64,000 nt of DNA from Bradyrhizobium diazoefficiens (GCF_016616425.1 NZ_CP067101.1:1612001-1676000); one strand, 5' to 3'; positions 18,710 through 27,874 are shown, counted from the first letter of the stretch. Numbers and translations: made by a program. Notes: generated by a model not told the origin, from the letters alone.

Positions 18710-20341
18710 TCAGCGCAGCGCGGCGGTGTGCATGACAAAGGATGTCGTCTTAAGCTTCGCGGTCGCACTGCCCGAGAAGCCGTCGCAGGACAGGCCGTGC
18801 ATCGGATCGTCGACAAAACCCATCGCGATCACGGTCCGCGGCTTGACGAAATAGGCGCGCAGCGCGACCGTATCGAGCTCGCCCATCAGCGTGACCGACA
18901 TCGCGCGGCTGGCGCTCGGTGACAGCATCACGATCTTGAGCCAGACGTTCTCGCCCTTGGCGGCGGAGAGGCGGGTCGCGGTCGCGACCAGGCCGTCGAC
19001 GCTCTTGCCGACCACCGTGTTGATCTCGGTCGCCTGAGCCATGCTGCGCGAGGCGGCGGGACGGGTGGAGCGCGGGATTGGTGCGGAGGCGGCGACGACG
19101 TTGGCGCGATCGACCGGAGAGGCGGCGTCCGGCGCGTAAGCCAGCGCTTCATAGGCGGCGTTGGAAATACTTGCCGTGGGCTGCGGGTCGGCGGCGGCGG
19201 CGAGCGCCTGCCGCGCCTTCAATGCGGCGACCTGGGCCGGCGTCGCCTGCTGCGGCACGGCCGGGACATCATCCCAGAAGCCGCGGGCATTGATGATGTC
19301 GGCCGGGGTCTCCGGCTTGCCGTCAACTGATTTGCCGGCCGCCGGTTTGTCGGCCACAGGCGCGGGCTTCGGCTTGGGCACCGCAACCAGATGCGCATCG
19401 GCCGAGGCAAGCTCGATCGCGGCCATTTGCGGCTTGGCGCGCGGCGTCGGCACCGGATCGGCGCGCTTGACCGCGGTTGCGACCACCATCGGAGTAGCCG
19501 GTTTTGCGGCCGGCGCAGATGCGCCCTCATCATCCTCGTCGCTGCTCGCGGCGGCCGGAGCCGAATTGCGCTTGAACAGGGCAGCGAAGAAATTCGGCTT
19601 GCTGCCCGCGTCATCGCCGCTGCCGCGTCGCTCGATCTCGGCCTTGGCGAGCTCATAGCCCTTCAGCGGCACGCCGTCGGTCGGCAGATGCACTGTCTTG
19701 CCATCCGGGAACACGCGGGCCAGCTGGTCATGCGTCATGCGCGGCCAGTGCCGGATGCCGCCGGTGTCCAGATGCACGAAGGGCGAGCCTGAGGTCGGAT
19801 AGAAACCGACGCCGCCGCGCTGAAGACGCAGGCCGGCGAAGCGGATCTGCTCCAGCGGCACGCCCGGAATGTAGAAGTCCATTGCATGTCCCAGCATGTG
19901 CTGGCTGAAGCGCGCCACTCCGGAGGAGCGGCGGCGGAGCATGGCGTTGGTGGCGGGGGAGCGGTAGGCGGAGATGATCTGGATCGGCTGCTTGGCGTCG
20001 ACGTCGCGGTAGACTTCCCAGAGGATGTCGAAGAGGTGACGGTCCATGACCGTCTCGTCTTGGCTGCGCCAGTCGCGCAGGAAGTGGTTGAGCTGCTTCA
20101 GCGCGGCTTCGTCATAGCGGCCGTCGCGCTTGAAGGTGATGGTGAGGTCTTCGCCGGAATGGGTGTGGTGGAAGGAGAGCGTCTTGGTTTCGTTCAGCGC
20201 CGCGGCGTTATGAACCGAACCGGCGCCCGCAAGCAGCAATACGGCAGCGAGGCCGATCCGAGAACCGGCCTTCACTCCCGCATGGGACAACGACAGCACA
20301 GCGAATTGGCGTGCGAGACCAGTCAGCACGTATGAGCCCAC
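18710..20341 (-). CDS. exported DUF882 (YcbK-like, peptidase M15 fold) protein
   Basis: The 543-aa product has an N-terminal export segment (GLAAVLLLAGAGSV) and a DUF882 domain at about residues 50-215. The domain contains the zinc-site pattern of M15 peptidases, SQHMLGHAMDFYI and FVHLDTGG. A long Ala/Pro-rich linker and a C-terminal domain with no known match follow. Such proteins are thought to act on peptidoglycan crosslinks; direct activity is not shown here. The start at 20341 is a GTG with no good ribosome site, so a GTG a few codons later is also possible. The gene follows the L,D-transpeptidase on the same strand. Confidence 0.85.
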   Translation of the reverse strand: MGSYVLTGLARQFAVLSLSHAGVKAGSRIGLAAVLLLAGAGSVHNAAALNETKTLSFHHTHSGEDLTITFKRDGRYDEAALKQLNHFLRDWRSQDETVMDRHLFDILWEVYRDVDAKQPIQIISAYRSPATNAMLRRRSSGVARFSQHMLGHAMDFYIPGVPLEQIRFAGLRLQRGGVGFYPTSGSPFVHLDTGGIRHWPRMTHDQLARVFPDGKTVHLPTDGVPLKGYELAKAEIERRGSGDDAGSKPNFFAALFKRNSAPAAASSDEDDEGASAPAAKPATPMVVATAVKRADPVPTPRAKPQMAAIELASADAHLVAVPKPKPAPVADKPAAGKSVDGKPETPADIINARGFWDDVPAVPQQATPAQVAALKARQALAAAADPQPTASISNAAYEALAYAPDAASPVDRANVVAASAPIPRSTRPAASRSMAQATEINTVVGKSVDGLVATATRLSAAKGENVWLKIVMLSPSASRAMSVTLMGELDTVALRAYFVKPRTVIAMGFVDDPMHGLSCDGFSGSATAKLKTTSFVMHTAALR

Positions 20342-20542
20342 CCAGTCGACGAGCGTTCAAAATGGACTCTCCCGCCAACCCCGTTGGCGCGCGAAAGAGG
20401 ATGAACGCTTTCTTAAAGCGAGAAGGTTAATTCGCGGTTGACCTTCCCGCCCCCAAACCAAGTCAGGATACAATCCTAACCGGTTGAGTGTGGCAAAAAA
20501 ACGCCCGTTGCCCGGGCCCAGATGGGACAGTGCTTAACGTTA
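20342..20542. other. intergenic region upstream of the DUF882 gene
   Basis: Short spacer that should hold the promoter and leader of the minus-strand DUF882 gene, beyond the hairpin at 20543-20572. No gene is evident and no clear promoter could be read. Confidence 0.35.
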
Positions 20543-20572
20543 AGCGGCCCCATCCAAAAGGACGGGGCCGCT
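20543..20572 (-). terminator. terminator-like hairpin after the L,D-transpeptidase gene
   Basis: AGCGGCCCC at 20543-20551 pairs perfectly with GGGGCCGCT at 20564-20572, with a further TCC/GGA pairing inside an AAAA loop. On the minus strand it lies about 40 bases after the transpeptidase stop. The T-run is weak (TTAACGTT), so termination may be partial or factor-assisted. Confidence 0.6.
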
Positions 20573-20613
20573 GATTTCGTTGCAGAAGTCGGAAAACAAG
20601 CGCCGAGCAGGGC

Positions 20614-22842
20614 TCAGCGGGCGAACACCCGCTGCTGATGCGGCCGGCGGCCGACCGGGGCCGGCGGCGGGGTGGGCGCCCCGAACAGGCGTTCGAAGAA
20701 GTTCAGGCCGGACGAGCCGAAGCCGCCGCCGTTGTTGGCCACCGCTACACCTGGGGGCAGGGTCGTCGCCGGGCGCGAATAGCTCGGCTGCGAGTGCGCA
20801 ACGACGGCCTCGAGATCCTTGCCGCGGTTGTTCTTCAGGATGTTGATCATGGTCGCGTCGCGGCCATAGACGTCCTTGCGGAATTGCAGCTTGCCGGCTT
20901 CGTCCACGAAGGCGGTCTGATAGGTGATGTTGACCGGGATCGGCGTCGGGAATTTCAGGTCGATCTCGCTCTTGCCGTACATGCTGCGCACGCGCTCGGG
21001 CGTGTACTTCTCGTTCGGCATGGTGATGTTGAGCAACACGGATGCATACTGATCCGGATATTGCACGCGCATGCAGCCATGGCTGAAGGCGCGCTCTTCC
21101 TTGGCGAACAGGTTCTTGTCCGGCGTATCGTGCTGATAGACCAGGAACTTGTTCGGGAAGTTGAAGCGGATGCGGCCGAGCGCGTTGGCTTCACCGGGCG
21201 GTTGCGAGATGTGCACCGAGCCGTCGCGGTTCTGTTCGAGCTTGAGGCCCATGCGCTCGAGCACGGTCGGATCCTGCTGAAGCGCCGGCAGATACTCGTT
21301 GTAGACGATCGACGGCGGCACGTTCCAGGTCGGGTTGACCGTGATGTACTTCATCGTTTCGGTGAGCAGCGGCGTCGCATGCGTGCCCGGCTTGCCGGTG
21401 ACGACGCGGGTGGTCCAGACCTGTTGGCCGCGCTGCATCACCTTCAGCGTGTAGTCCGGAATATTGAGGATCACATAGGCATCTCCGAGCGATGGCGCGC
21501 CGAGGTCGCGCGGCAGCCAGCGCCAGCGCTCCATGTTGACCACCACCACGTCGATCTGCTTGTCGCGCTTCGGGGTGTTGAGCGCCTTGACCGTCTTGTC
21601 GTCGAGGATGCCGGTCGCCTTCATCTCGGCGCCGCGCTGGAATTTGCGCACGGCGTCGGCGACGGTGGCGTCATAGCGGGTGTCGCTGGCGTTCTCGGTA
21701 ATGCCAAGCTTGGCGCGCAGCTGCGGCACGCGCGGATCTTCCACGACGATCTCAGCCCGCTTCTTGCGGGCCGGGGTGTATTTCAGCTCCGGACCGTCGG
21801 CGATCTCGATTGCCGGGCCGTTGCCCTGGCCGCGCAGCTCGGCGAGCTTGGCCTTCAGCTCCTTGTAGAGCTTGTGCGGCGGGTTATAGCTGTCGAGCGC
21901 CGCGGACGCATCCGTCGCAGTCGTGACCTTGGCGAGCACCTCGTTCGGGTCGACCGGATGCTCGGGATAGAGGATGTCGCCGCTGACCTGCGACCAGTGC
22001 ATGCGGCCGCTCTGGGCCTGGCGCGCATAGTCGAACATGCTGGCGGTGAGTTTGAGCTCGGCATCGGCCAGCGCATCGGGCGTCGTGGCGGCGGCGAAAT
22101 CCGGTACCGGATAATCGGCGGGATTGAGACCGTCGGAGGCCGCGTCCTTCAGCCGCGCGATCACGCCCTTGGCCACCGGCGTGAGGCTGCCGCCTTGGGT
22201 CCAGACCGGCGCGAAGTCGCGTGCGCCGTAAAACTTCTCGATCGCCGCGCGTTCGTTCTTGCGGTCGAAATAGCGCGACATCTTGGCGCCGATGATGTCC
22301 TTGAGCTGGTCGGCGACCGGCTGGTCAGCGGCGGGAACGTTGCTCGCGGCCTTTACGGGTTCGGCGGCCGGAGCCGCTGCCGTGGCGGGCGCCGCTGGCG
22401 CAGCCGGCGTTGCTGTCGCGCTGTCGGCCTTGTCGGGCTCGGTCTTTGCGGGCTCAGTCGTTACAGGCTCGGTCTTGACAGGTTCGGTCTTGGCCGTTTC
22501 GCTCTTTGGCGCCTCGGTGGCGGGCGTCGCGGCGACGTCGGAAGGCTTGGTGTCGACCTTGTCCGGGGCCGGTGCGACGTCAGCCTTCACAGACTCCCTT
22601 ACCGGCTCCTTCGTCGAGTCCTGAAGCGTGGCGGTGGTGTCGAGCTTGATGTCGGCTGCGGTCGGGGGCGGGACGTTGGCCGGTTCGGGGCGCGGGATCG
22701 CGGCTTCGATCGCGAGCTCGGCAGCGCTGCTGCGCGCCTGATCCTGCGCCAGGGCTGAGCTGGCCGACACCGTGAGGAAGGTCGCCGCGACCGTCATCAA
22801 GACACGGTCAAAGCCCGCACGGTGGTTCAAACAGTCACGCAT
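20614..22842 (-). CDS. YcbB-like L,D-transpeptidase (YkuD domain)
   Basis: This large exported L,D-transpeptidase should make 3-3 crosslinks in peptidoglycan. The ATG at 22842, preceded by GAGGGG, gives a signal peptide ending ASSALAQ. A long Pro/Ala/Thr/Lys low-complexity region follows (TEPVKTEPVTTEPAKTEP). A peptidoglycan-binding domain (AVRKFQRGAEMKATGILDDKT) comes next, and then the YkuD catalytic domain with SHGCMRV, catalytic cysteine at about residue 590. The C-terminal tail has low complexity. The domain order matches the YcbB/LdtD group. DUF882 lies downstream on the same strand, making a two-gene cell-wall neighbourhood. Confidence 0.93.
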   Translation of the reverse strand: MRDCLNHRAGFDRVLMTVAATFLTVSASSALAQDQARSSAAELAIEAAIPRPEPANVPPPTAADIKLDTTATLQDSTKEPVRESVKADVAPAPDKVDTKPSDVAATPATEAPKSETAKTEPVKTEPVTTEPAKTEPDKADSATATPAAPAAPATAAAPAAEPVKAASNVPAADQPVADQLKDIIGAKMSRYFDRKNERAAIEKFYGARDFAPVWTQGGSLTPVAKGVIARLKDAASDGLNPADYPVPDFAAATTPDALADAELKLTASMFDYARQAQSGRMHWSQVSGDILYPEHPVDPNEVLAKVTTATDASAALDSYNPPHKLYKELKAKLAELRGQGNGPAIEIADGPELKYTPARKKRAEIVVEDPRVPQLRAKLGITENASDTRYDATVADAVRKFQRGAEMKATGILDDKTVKALNTPKRDKQIDVVVVNMERWRWLPRDLGAPSLGDAYVILNIPDYTLKVMQRGQQVWTTRVVTGKPGTHATPLLTETMKYITVNPTWNVPPSIVYNEYLPALQQDPTVLERMGLKLEQNRDGSVHISQPPGEANALGRIRFNFPNKFLVYQHDTPDKNLFAKEERAFSHGCMRVQYPDQYASVLLNITMPNEKYTPERVRSMYGKSEIDLKFPTPIPVNITYQTAFVDEAGKLQFRKDVYGRDATMINILKNNRGKDLEAVVAHSQPSYSRPATTLPPGVAVANNGGGFGSSGLNFFERLFGAPTPPPAPVGRRPHQQRVFAR

Positions 22843-23188
22843 TGTGTCGCACCCCTCGGGTGAACTGTCCCTCATGGAACAGCTTCGTTATCGCCTATGA
22901 GCTTCGGCTAAATCGCGCCGGCCTCTCGAAAGTTGCACGCCTGCACGCAACGATTCATACGCAGACGATATACAGAGCCCGGTTTTGCAGCCAGCGCTAA
23001 CCGGAACAACTCACGCCAAACTGACTTCAAGGGAGCCTCTTGGCAACGGATTGTGCGCTTGCCCCACGCGCTTTTCCCTGTGTCTGTCACTTCCAAGTCA
23101 CGGTTCAAGTCGCAGTCGAATTCTGTCGTCATGCGAACGGCTTACAGCCGCTCTCGTATCGCCCCGCGAACCTCCGTTCGCATGAGGC
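22843..23188. other. intergenic gap upstream of the L,D-transpeptidase gene
   Basis: About 345 bases between the end of the sigma-54 regulator gene and the transpeptidase start. Overlapping short open frames on both strands look random in composition. The stretch should include the transpeptidase promoter; I cannot pick a -35/-10 pair with confidence. Confidence 0.35.
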
Positions 23189-24685
23189 TCAGTGCGTCTC
23201 TTCGCCGCTTTTACCGCCATGTCCGGGAACCCCGGACTCGTCGAGCTTGCGGTAGAGGGTGGACCGGCCGATTTTGAGGCGGCGGGCCACCTCAGACATC
23301 TGGCCGCGATAATGCGAGATCGCGAAGCGGATGATCTCGTTCTCCATATCCTCGAGTGCGCGGACATCGCCGGTCGAGGTCAGCATGGCGAGAGTTCCCA
23401 CGGCCGGGAGAGGCGCAATTGGTATTTCACCACCCGACACGACCGAAGGAGTCGCCGCCGGCTCGAGCATCAGCGGGGCAGTCGGAATCTCCGTTGCGGG
23501 ATGCGGCTGCGAGGCGAGCAGAGGGAAATCGCCAAGGCCGAGCTGGTCGCCGTCGCTCATCACCACCGCACGGTAGACCGCATTTTCAAGCTGACGGATG
23601 TTGCCGGGCCAGTCGAGTTCGGCGAGATGCGCCATGGCCTCGCCGCTGATGCCGGTGATCTGGCGGTTCTCCTCGGCGGCAAAGCGCGCCAGGAAATGCC
23701 GGAGCAGATGCGGGATGTCCTCGCGCCGGCTCCGGAGCGAGGGGATCGTTAGCGGCAGCACGTGCAGACGGTAGAACAGGTCTTCCCGGAAGTGTCCCTG
23801 CTTCACCCGCTCCAGCAGCCGGCGATTGGTTGCCGAGACGATGCGGACGTCGACTTTGACGGGCTTGCGGCCGCCGACCGCCTCGACTGCACCTTCCTGG
23901 AGTGCGCGCAAGAGCTTGACCTGCGCGGTCAGCGGCAGCTCGCTGACCTCGTCCAGAAACAGCGTGCCGCCATGGGCTTCGACGAACTTGCCCATGTGCC
24001 GTTCGGTGGCGCCGGTGAAAGCACCCTTTTCGTGGCCGAACAGAATGGACTCGACGAGGTTGTCGGGAATCGCGCCGCAATTGACGGCGACGAAGGGCTT
24101 TGCCTTGCGCTCGCCGCTGCCATGGATGGCGCGCGCGAACATCTCCTTGCCGACGCCGGACTCGCCTTCGATCAGAACGGGAATCGCGGAGTTCGCCGCC
24201 TTCTGCGCGGCGCGCATCACGGGTGCCATCGCTTCAGCGCGTGTGATGATGTCGGAGAAGGTCAGCCGGCCCTCGCGGCTGTGGCGGATGCGCTGCAATT
24301 CGCCCTTGAGCGCAGAGGCGTTGAGAGCGTTGCGCAAGGAGACCTGGAGCCGCTCCACACCGACCGGCTTGACCACGAAATCGGCCGCACCTGCGCGCAT
24401 CGCCGAGATCACGTTGTCGATGCCGCCATGGGCAGTTTGCACGATGACGGGGACGCTGAGGCCAGCTTCGCGGATCTTCGCCAGCACGCCCATGCCGTCG
24501 AGGCCGGGCATCACGAGATCGAGGATGACGGCATCGATGGTCGATGCGTCGGGGGCGGTGAGGGCGGCGATCGCGGCGTCGCCGGAGTCCACGACGACCG
24601 TCTCATAGCCGCATTTCTGCACCATGTTCTCGACCAGCCGGCGGGCTACGGCGTCGTCGTCGGCGATCAAAATATTGGCAGCCAT
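23189..24685 (-). CDS. sigma-54-dependent response regulator (NtrC family)
   Basis: The 498-aa protein has a receiver domain with the acidic pair ADDD and phospho-acceptor Asp near residue 56 (VILDLVMPG). The AAA+ domain has Walker A GESGVGKE at 174-181 and GAFTGA, the sigma-54 contact loop, at 221-226. A C-terminal Fis-type helix-turn-helix ends SEVARRLKIGRSTLYRKLDE. It therefore activates RpoN promoters once phosphorylated. No histidine kinase is adjacent, so the cognate kinase must be elsewhere. It may be TacA/FlbD-like, but I cannot assign an exact orthologue. Confidence 0.94.
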   Translation of the reverse strand: MAANILIADDDAVARRLVENMVQKCGYETVVVDSGDAAIAALTAPDASTIDAVILDLVMPGLDGMGVLAKIREAGLSVPVIVQTAHGGIDNVISAMRAGAADFVVKPVGVERLQVSLRNALNASALKGELQRIRHSREGRLTFSDIITRAEAMAPVMRAAQKAANSAIPVLIEGESGVGKEMFARAIHGSGERKAKPFVAVNCGAIPDNLVESILFGHEKGAFTGATERHMGKFVEAHGGTLFLDEVSELPLTAQVKLLRALQEGAVEAVGGRKPVKVDVRIVSATNRRLLERVKQGHFREDLFYRLHVLPLTIPSLRSRREDIPHLLRHFLARFAAEENRQITGISGEAMAHLAELDWPGNIRQLENAVYRAVVMSDGDQLGLGDFPLLASQPHPATEIPTAPLMLEPAATPSVVSGGEIPIAPLPAVGTLAMLTSTGDVRALEDMENEIIRFAISHYRGQMSEVARRLKIGRSTLYRKLDESGVPGHGGKSGEETH

Positions 24686-24812
24686 GGTGTTCCCCGCACG
24701 CTACTACTATCTGTCTCGAATCGGGGCACTCTGGCCGAAGCCGATTAACGCACTCTTAAACCTTGATGCCCCCGCCCGCCGCCGCGATTGTTGAACACAG
24801 GTTTCCCACACA

Positions 24813-26762
24813 ATGAATTCGCGATCCAAGCCCGCTCTCAAAACGTCCGCTCCCAAGAAGTCCGCTTCCAGCAAGCCCGTGCTCCGCCCAAGCACCAAGA
24901 AATCCGCCGTCAAGGCAAAGCCCTCCAAGCCTTCATTCGCCAAGCCTTCACTCGCCAGGCCTTCGTCTGCAAAGCCTGCGAGCAGGACCGGCAAGCTTCC
25001 GCAGTGGAACCTGGCCGATCTCTATTCCGGGATCGATGCGCCGGAAGTGGCGCGCGATCTCGAACAAATGGATGCCGACTGCGTCGCGTTCGAGACGGAC
25101 TACAAGGGCAAGCTGGCGACAGGGACAGCAAACGAAGATGGCGGAAAATGGCTCGCCGAAGCGGTGCGACGCTATGAGGCGATCGACGATCTCGCCGGCC
25201 GTCTCGGCTCCTATGCCGGTCTCGTCCATGCCGGCGACAGCGTAGACCCTGCGATTTCAAAGTTTTACGGCGATGTCTCCGAGCGGCTGACGGCCGCGTC
25301 CACGCATCTGTTGTTCTTCGCGCTCGAGCTCAATCGCGTCGATGACGATATTTTGAATCGCGCGATGCAAGTCCCCGAGCTCGCGCACTACCGTCCCTGG
25401 ATCGAGGACCTGCGCAAGGAGAAGCCGTATCAGCTCGACGACAAGCTCGAGCAGCTTTTCCTGGAGAAAGCGCAGACCGGCTATTCCGCGTTCAACCGGC
25501 TGTTCGACCAGACCATCTCCGGCCTGCGCTTCAAGGTCGGGTCCAAGGAGCTTGCGATCGAGCCGACGCTCAATCTGTTGCAGGACCGCGACGGCGCCAA
25601 GCGCAAGAGCGCGGCGGAAGCGCTGGCGAAAACCTTCAAGGCCAATGAGCGCACCTTTGCGCTGATCACCAACACGCTCGCCAAGGACAAGGACATCTCC
25701 GACCGCTGGCGCGGTTTCAAGGACGTGGCGGATTCGCGGCACCTCAATAACCGCGTAGAGCGCGAGGTGGTGGATGCGCTGGTTGCCTCGGTGCGGGCGG
25801 CCTATCCGAAGCTGTCGCATCGCTATTACGCACTGAAGGCGAAATGGTTCGGCAAGAAGCGGCTGGCCTATTGGGATCGGAACGCACCGCTGCCTTTTGC
25901 CGCGACCGACACCATTGCTTGGCCCGAGGCGCAAAGCATGGTGCTGACGGCCTATCGGGGCTTCTCGCCGCAAATGGCTGATATCGCCGAGCGCTTCTTC
26001 AGCGATCGCTGGATCGATGCGCCGGTGCGGCCGGGCAAGGTGCCGGGCGCATTCTCGCATCCGACGACCCCGTCGGCGCACCCTTATGTGCTGATGAACT
26101 ACCAGGGCAAGCCGCGCGACGTGATGACGCTCGCCCACGAACTCGGCCATGGCGTGCACCAGGTGCTGGCGGCGAAGAACGGCGCACTGATGGCGCCGAC
26201 GCCGCTGACGCTGGCCGAGACCGCAAGCGTGTTCGGCGAGATGCTGACCTTCCGGCGGCTGCTCGCGCAGACCAGGAGCGCCAAGCAGCGCCAGGCGCTG
26301 CTGGCCGGCAAGGTCGAGGACATGATCAACACCGTGGTGCGGCAGATCGCATTCTATTCCTTCGAGCGTGCGGTCCACACCGAACGCAAGAACGGCGAGC
26401 TCACCGCGACGCGGCTCGGCGAGATCTGGCTGTCGGTGCAAGGCGAGAGCCTCGGGCCGGCGATCGAGATCAAGGCGGGCTACGAGAACTACTGGATGTA
26501 CATTCCGCACTTCATCCACTCGCCGTTCTACGTCTACGCCTATGCCTTCGGCGATTGCCTCGTGAACTCGCTCTATGCCGTCTACGAGAACGCGGCCGAG
26601 GGTTTTGCCGAACGCTATCTCGACATGCTCGCCGCCGGCGGCACCAAGCATTATTCCGAGCTGCTGCGGCCGTTCGGGCTCGACGCCAGGGATCCCAAAT
26701 TCTGGGACGGCGGGCTCAGCGTCATCGCCGGGATGATCGAGGAGTTGGAGGCGATGGGCTGA
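24813..26762 (+). CDS. pepF: M3 family oligoendopeptidase (PepF-like)
   Basis: This cytosolic zinc metallopeptidase hydrolyses short peptides. The 649-aa product carries HELGH at 442-446 with the downstream ETASVFGE glutamate helix, and the M3-typical GAFSHPTTPSAHPYVLMNYQG and FVYAYAFGD segments. The first 65 residues are a basic, disordered stretch with repeated K-P-S and A-K-P units (KPSFAKPSLARPS), before the peptidase proper begins at WNLADLYSG. That extension is unusual; a start further in is not obvious. An AbrB/Doc toxin-antitoxin pair follows on the same strand. Confidence 0.93.
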   Translation: MNSRSKPALKTSAPKKSASSKPVLRPSTKKSAVKAKPSKPSFAKPSLARPSSAKPASRTGKLPQWNLADLYSGIDAPEVARDLEQMDADCVAFETDYKGKLATGTANEDGGKWLAEAVRRYEAIDDLAGRLGSYAGLVHAGDSVDPAISKFYGDVSERLTAASTHLLFFALELNRVDDDILNRAMQVPELAHYRPWIEDLRKEKPYQLDDKLEQLFLEKAQTGYSAFNRLFDQTISGLRFKVGSKELAIEPTLNLLQDRDGAKRKSAAEALAKTFKANERTFALITNTLAKDKDISDRWRGFKDVADSRHLNNRVEREVVDALVASVRAAYPKLSHRYYALKAKWFGKKRLAYWDRNAPLPFAATDTIAWPEAQSMVLTAYRGFSPQMADIAERFFSDRWIDAPVRPGKVPGAFSHPTTPSAHPYVLMNYQGKPRDVMTLAHELGHGVHQVLAAKNGALMAPTPLTLAETASVFGEMLTFRRLLAQTRSAKQRQALLAGKVEDMINTVVRQIAFYSFERAVHTERKNGELTATRLGEIWLSVQGESLGPAIEIKAGYENYWMYIPHFIHSPFYVYAYAFGDCLVNSLYAVYENAAEGFAERYLDMLAAGGTKHYSELLRPFGLDARDPKFWDGGLSVIAGMIEELEAMG

Positions 26763-26797
26763 AGGGCTGGGTCCACTTGCAACGCGTAAAACATCTG

Positions 26798-26846
26798 TTG
26801 AACTGAGTCTCCAGCGATGTTATACATATGTACAACATCGCTGGAG
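26798..26846 (+). promoter_or_regulatory. toxin-antitoxin promoter with 38-bp palindromic operator
   Basis: TTGAAC at 26798-26803 and TATACA at 26821-26826, with 17 bases between them, make a good sigma-70 promoter. A near-perfect inverted repeat spans 26809-26846 (arms of 19 bases, one mismatch, outer bases CTCCAGCG/CGCTGGAG). It covers the -10 and reaches the ribosome site before the antitoxin ATG at 26854. This is the layout of an autoregulated toxin-antitoxin operator. Confidence 0.8.
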
Positions 26847-26853
26847 AGCGGCC

Positions 26854-27078
26854 ATGAAAATCGAGATCAAGAAGATCGGCAATTCGGACGGGCTGTTGCT
26901 GCCGCGCGAGCTCATGCAGCGGCTCGATCTCAAGCGCGGGCAGCAATTGCATATCGTCGAATTGCCTGGCGGTGGTTTCCAGGCGCTGCCCTACAATCCG
27001 GACTTCGAGCGGACGATGGAGATCGCCGACGAGATCATGGACAAGTATCGCGATACGCTCGCCGCACTCGCAAAATAG
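26854..27078 (+). CDS. AbrB/MazE-type antitoxin
   Basis: The 74-aa protein has a swapped-hairpin AbrB/MazE DNA-binding domain (KIGNSDGLLLPRELMQRLDLKRGQQL) in its first 45 residues. A helical C-terminal part (FERTMEIADEIMDKY) would bind the toxin. It is expected to neutralise the Doc-like toxin encoded 12 bases downstream and to repress the operon through the palindrome at 26809-26846. Length and order are typical of a type II antitoxin-first operon. Confidence 0.9.
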   Translation: MKIEIKKIGNSDGLLLPRELMQRLDLKRGQQLHIVELPGGGFQALPYNPDFERTMEIADEIMDKYRDTLAALAK

Positions 27079-27090
27079 CGGCGTCGTTTG

Positions 27091-27486
27091 ATGGGCGAGC
27101 CCAACGAGCCGCATTGGATCGCCTACGAACAGGCTGTCGCAATCCACAGCCGACAGCTTCGCCGCTTTGGTGGTGCACCGGGGCTGCGCGATCAAGGCAT
27201 GCTGCGATCGGCCCTGGAGCGGCCGATCAACAAGTGGCGCAACGAGCAGGCTCTGCTGGATGAACTCGCCGCAGCCTACGCGTTTGGACTCGCGAAGAAC
27301 CACGCATTCGTCGATGGAAACAAGCGCATCGCCTTCATGGCGATGATGGTCTTTCTGCACAAGAACGGCGTCCCCTTCAGTCCCGCCCCCGCAGAAGCTA
27401 CGGCGATCATCCTCTCGCTCGCCGCCGGCGAAGTCAGCGAGGAGAGCCTCACGCGTTGGGTCCGCGACAATTGGAATTCCAAATGA
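27091..27486 (+). CDS. Doc/Fic-type toxin (death-on-curing family)
   Basis: The 131-aa protein has the Fic-fold motif HAFVDGNKR at residues 71-79, matching the Doc consensus HxFxD(A/G)NKR. Doc toxins phosphorylate EF-Tu and block translation; Fic relatives usually AMPylate. The other family landmarks GGAPGLRDQGMLRSALERP and AAAYAFGLAKNH are also present. I use the ATG at 27091; a TTG one codon earlier is possible. There is no clear ribosome site, so translation is probably coupled to the antitoxin. The pairing with an AbrB-type rather than Phd-type antitoxin is a known alternative. Confidence 0.92.
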   Translation: MGEPNEPHWIAYEQAVAIHSRQLRRFGGAPGLRDQGMLRSALERPINKWRNEQALLDELAAAYAFGLAKNHAFVDGNKRIAFMAMMVFLHKNGVPFSPAPAEATAIILSLAAGEVSEESLTRWVRDNWNSK

Positions 27487-27583
27487 CCTGATTTGCGGGA
27501 AAACTGCGCCCGCGCGCCGTTGCCCTGCCCGAGAGTTTGCGGTATCCCAGCCCAAGAATTGGACTTTCGACTGGGGACAATCC

Positions 27584-27736
27584 ATGGCTGATCATAGCGA
27601 AGTGGCGTACAGCACCGCCGACGGCAACGACTATGTTGCCCACGAGCAGACCTACGAGGGCTTCATCAAGCTGGTGAAGTACGGCACGGCCTCGGTCGCG
27701 CTCATCGTGATTCTGATGGCGATCTTCCTGACCTGA
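27584..27736 (+). CDS. aa3-type cytochrome c oxidase subunit IV
   Basis: This 50-aa protein starts MADHSEVAYSTADGNDYVAHEQTY and ends with one transmembrane helix (VALIVILMAIFLT). It matches the tiny bacterial aa3 oxidase subunit IV family, a single-helix accessory of the terminal oxidase in the inner membrane. The ATG at 27584 follows GGGGACAA. It lies away from any cox operon in this window and about 140 bases upstream of the transhydrogenase operon on the same strand. Confidence 0.85.
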   Translation: MADHSEVAYSTADGNDYVAHEQTYEGFIKLVKYGTASVALIVILMAIFLT

Positions 27737-27874
27737 TCTGTCGGTAAGCTGCACACGCCAGCGGCAGCAGCTGCCCAGAATATTTGCATCCAAGCCGGTC
27801 CCAAAACCGGTATCGAACGCTGCGGGAGTAACGCTTAGTTTGCGCGCGCGCTGTCCCGCGCCGCCGGAGGCCTC

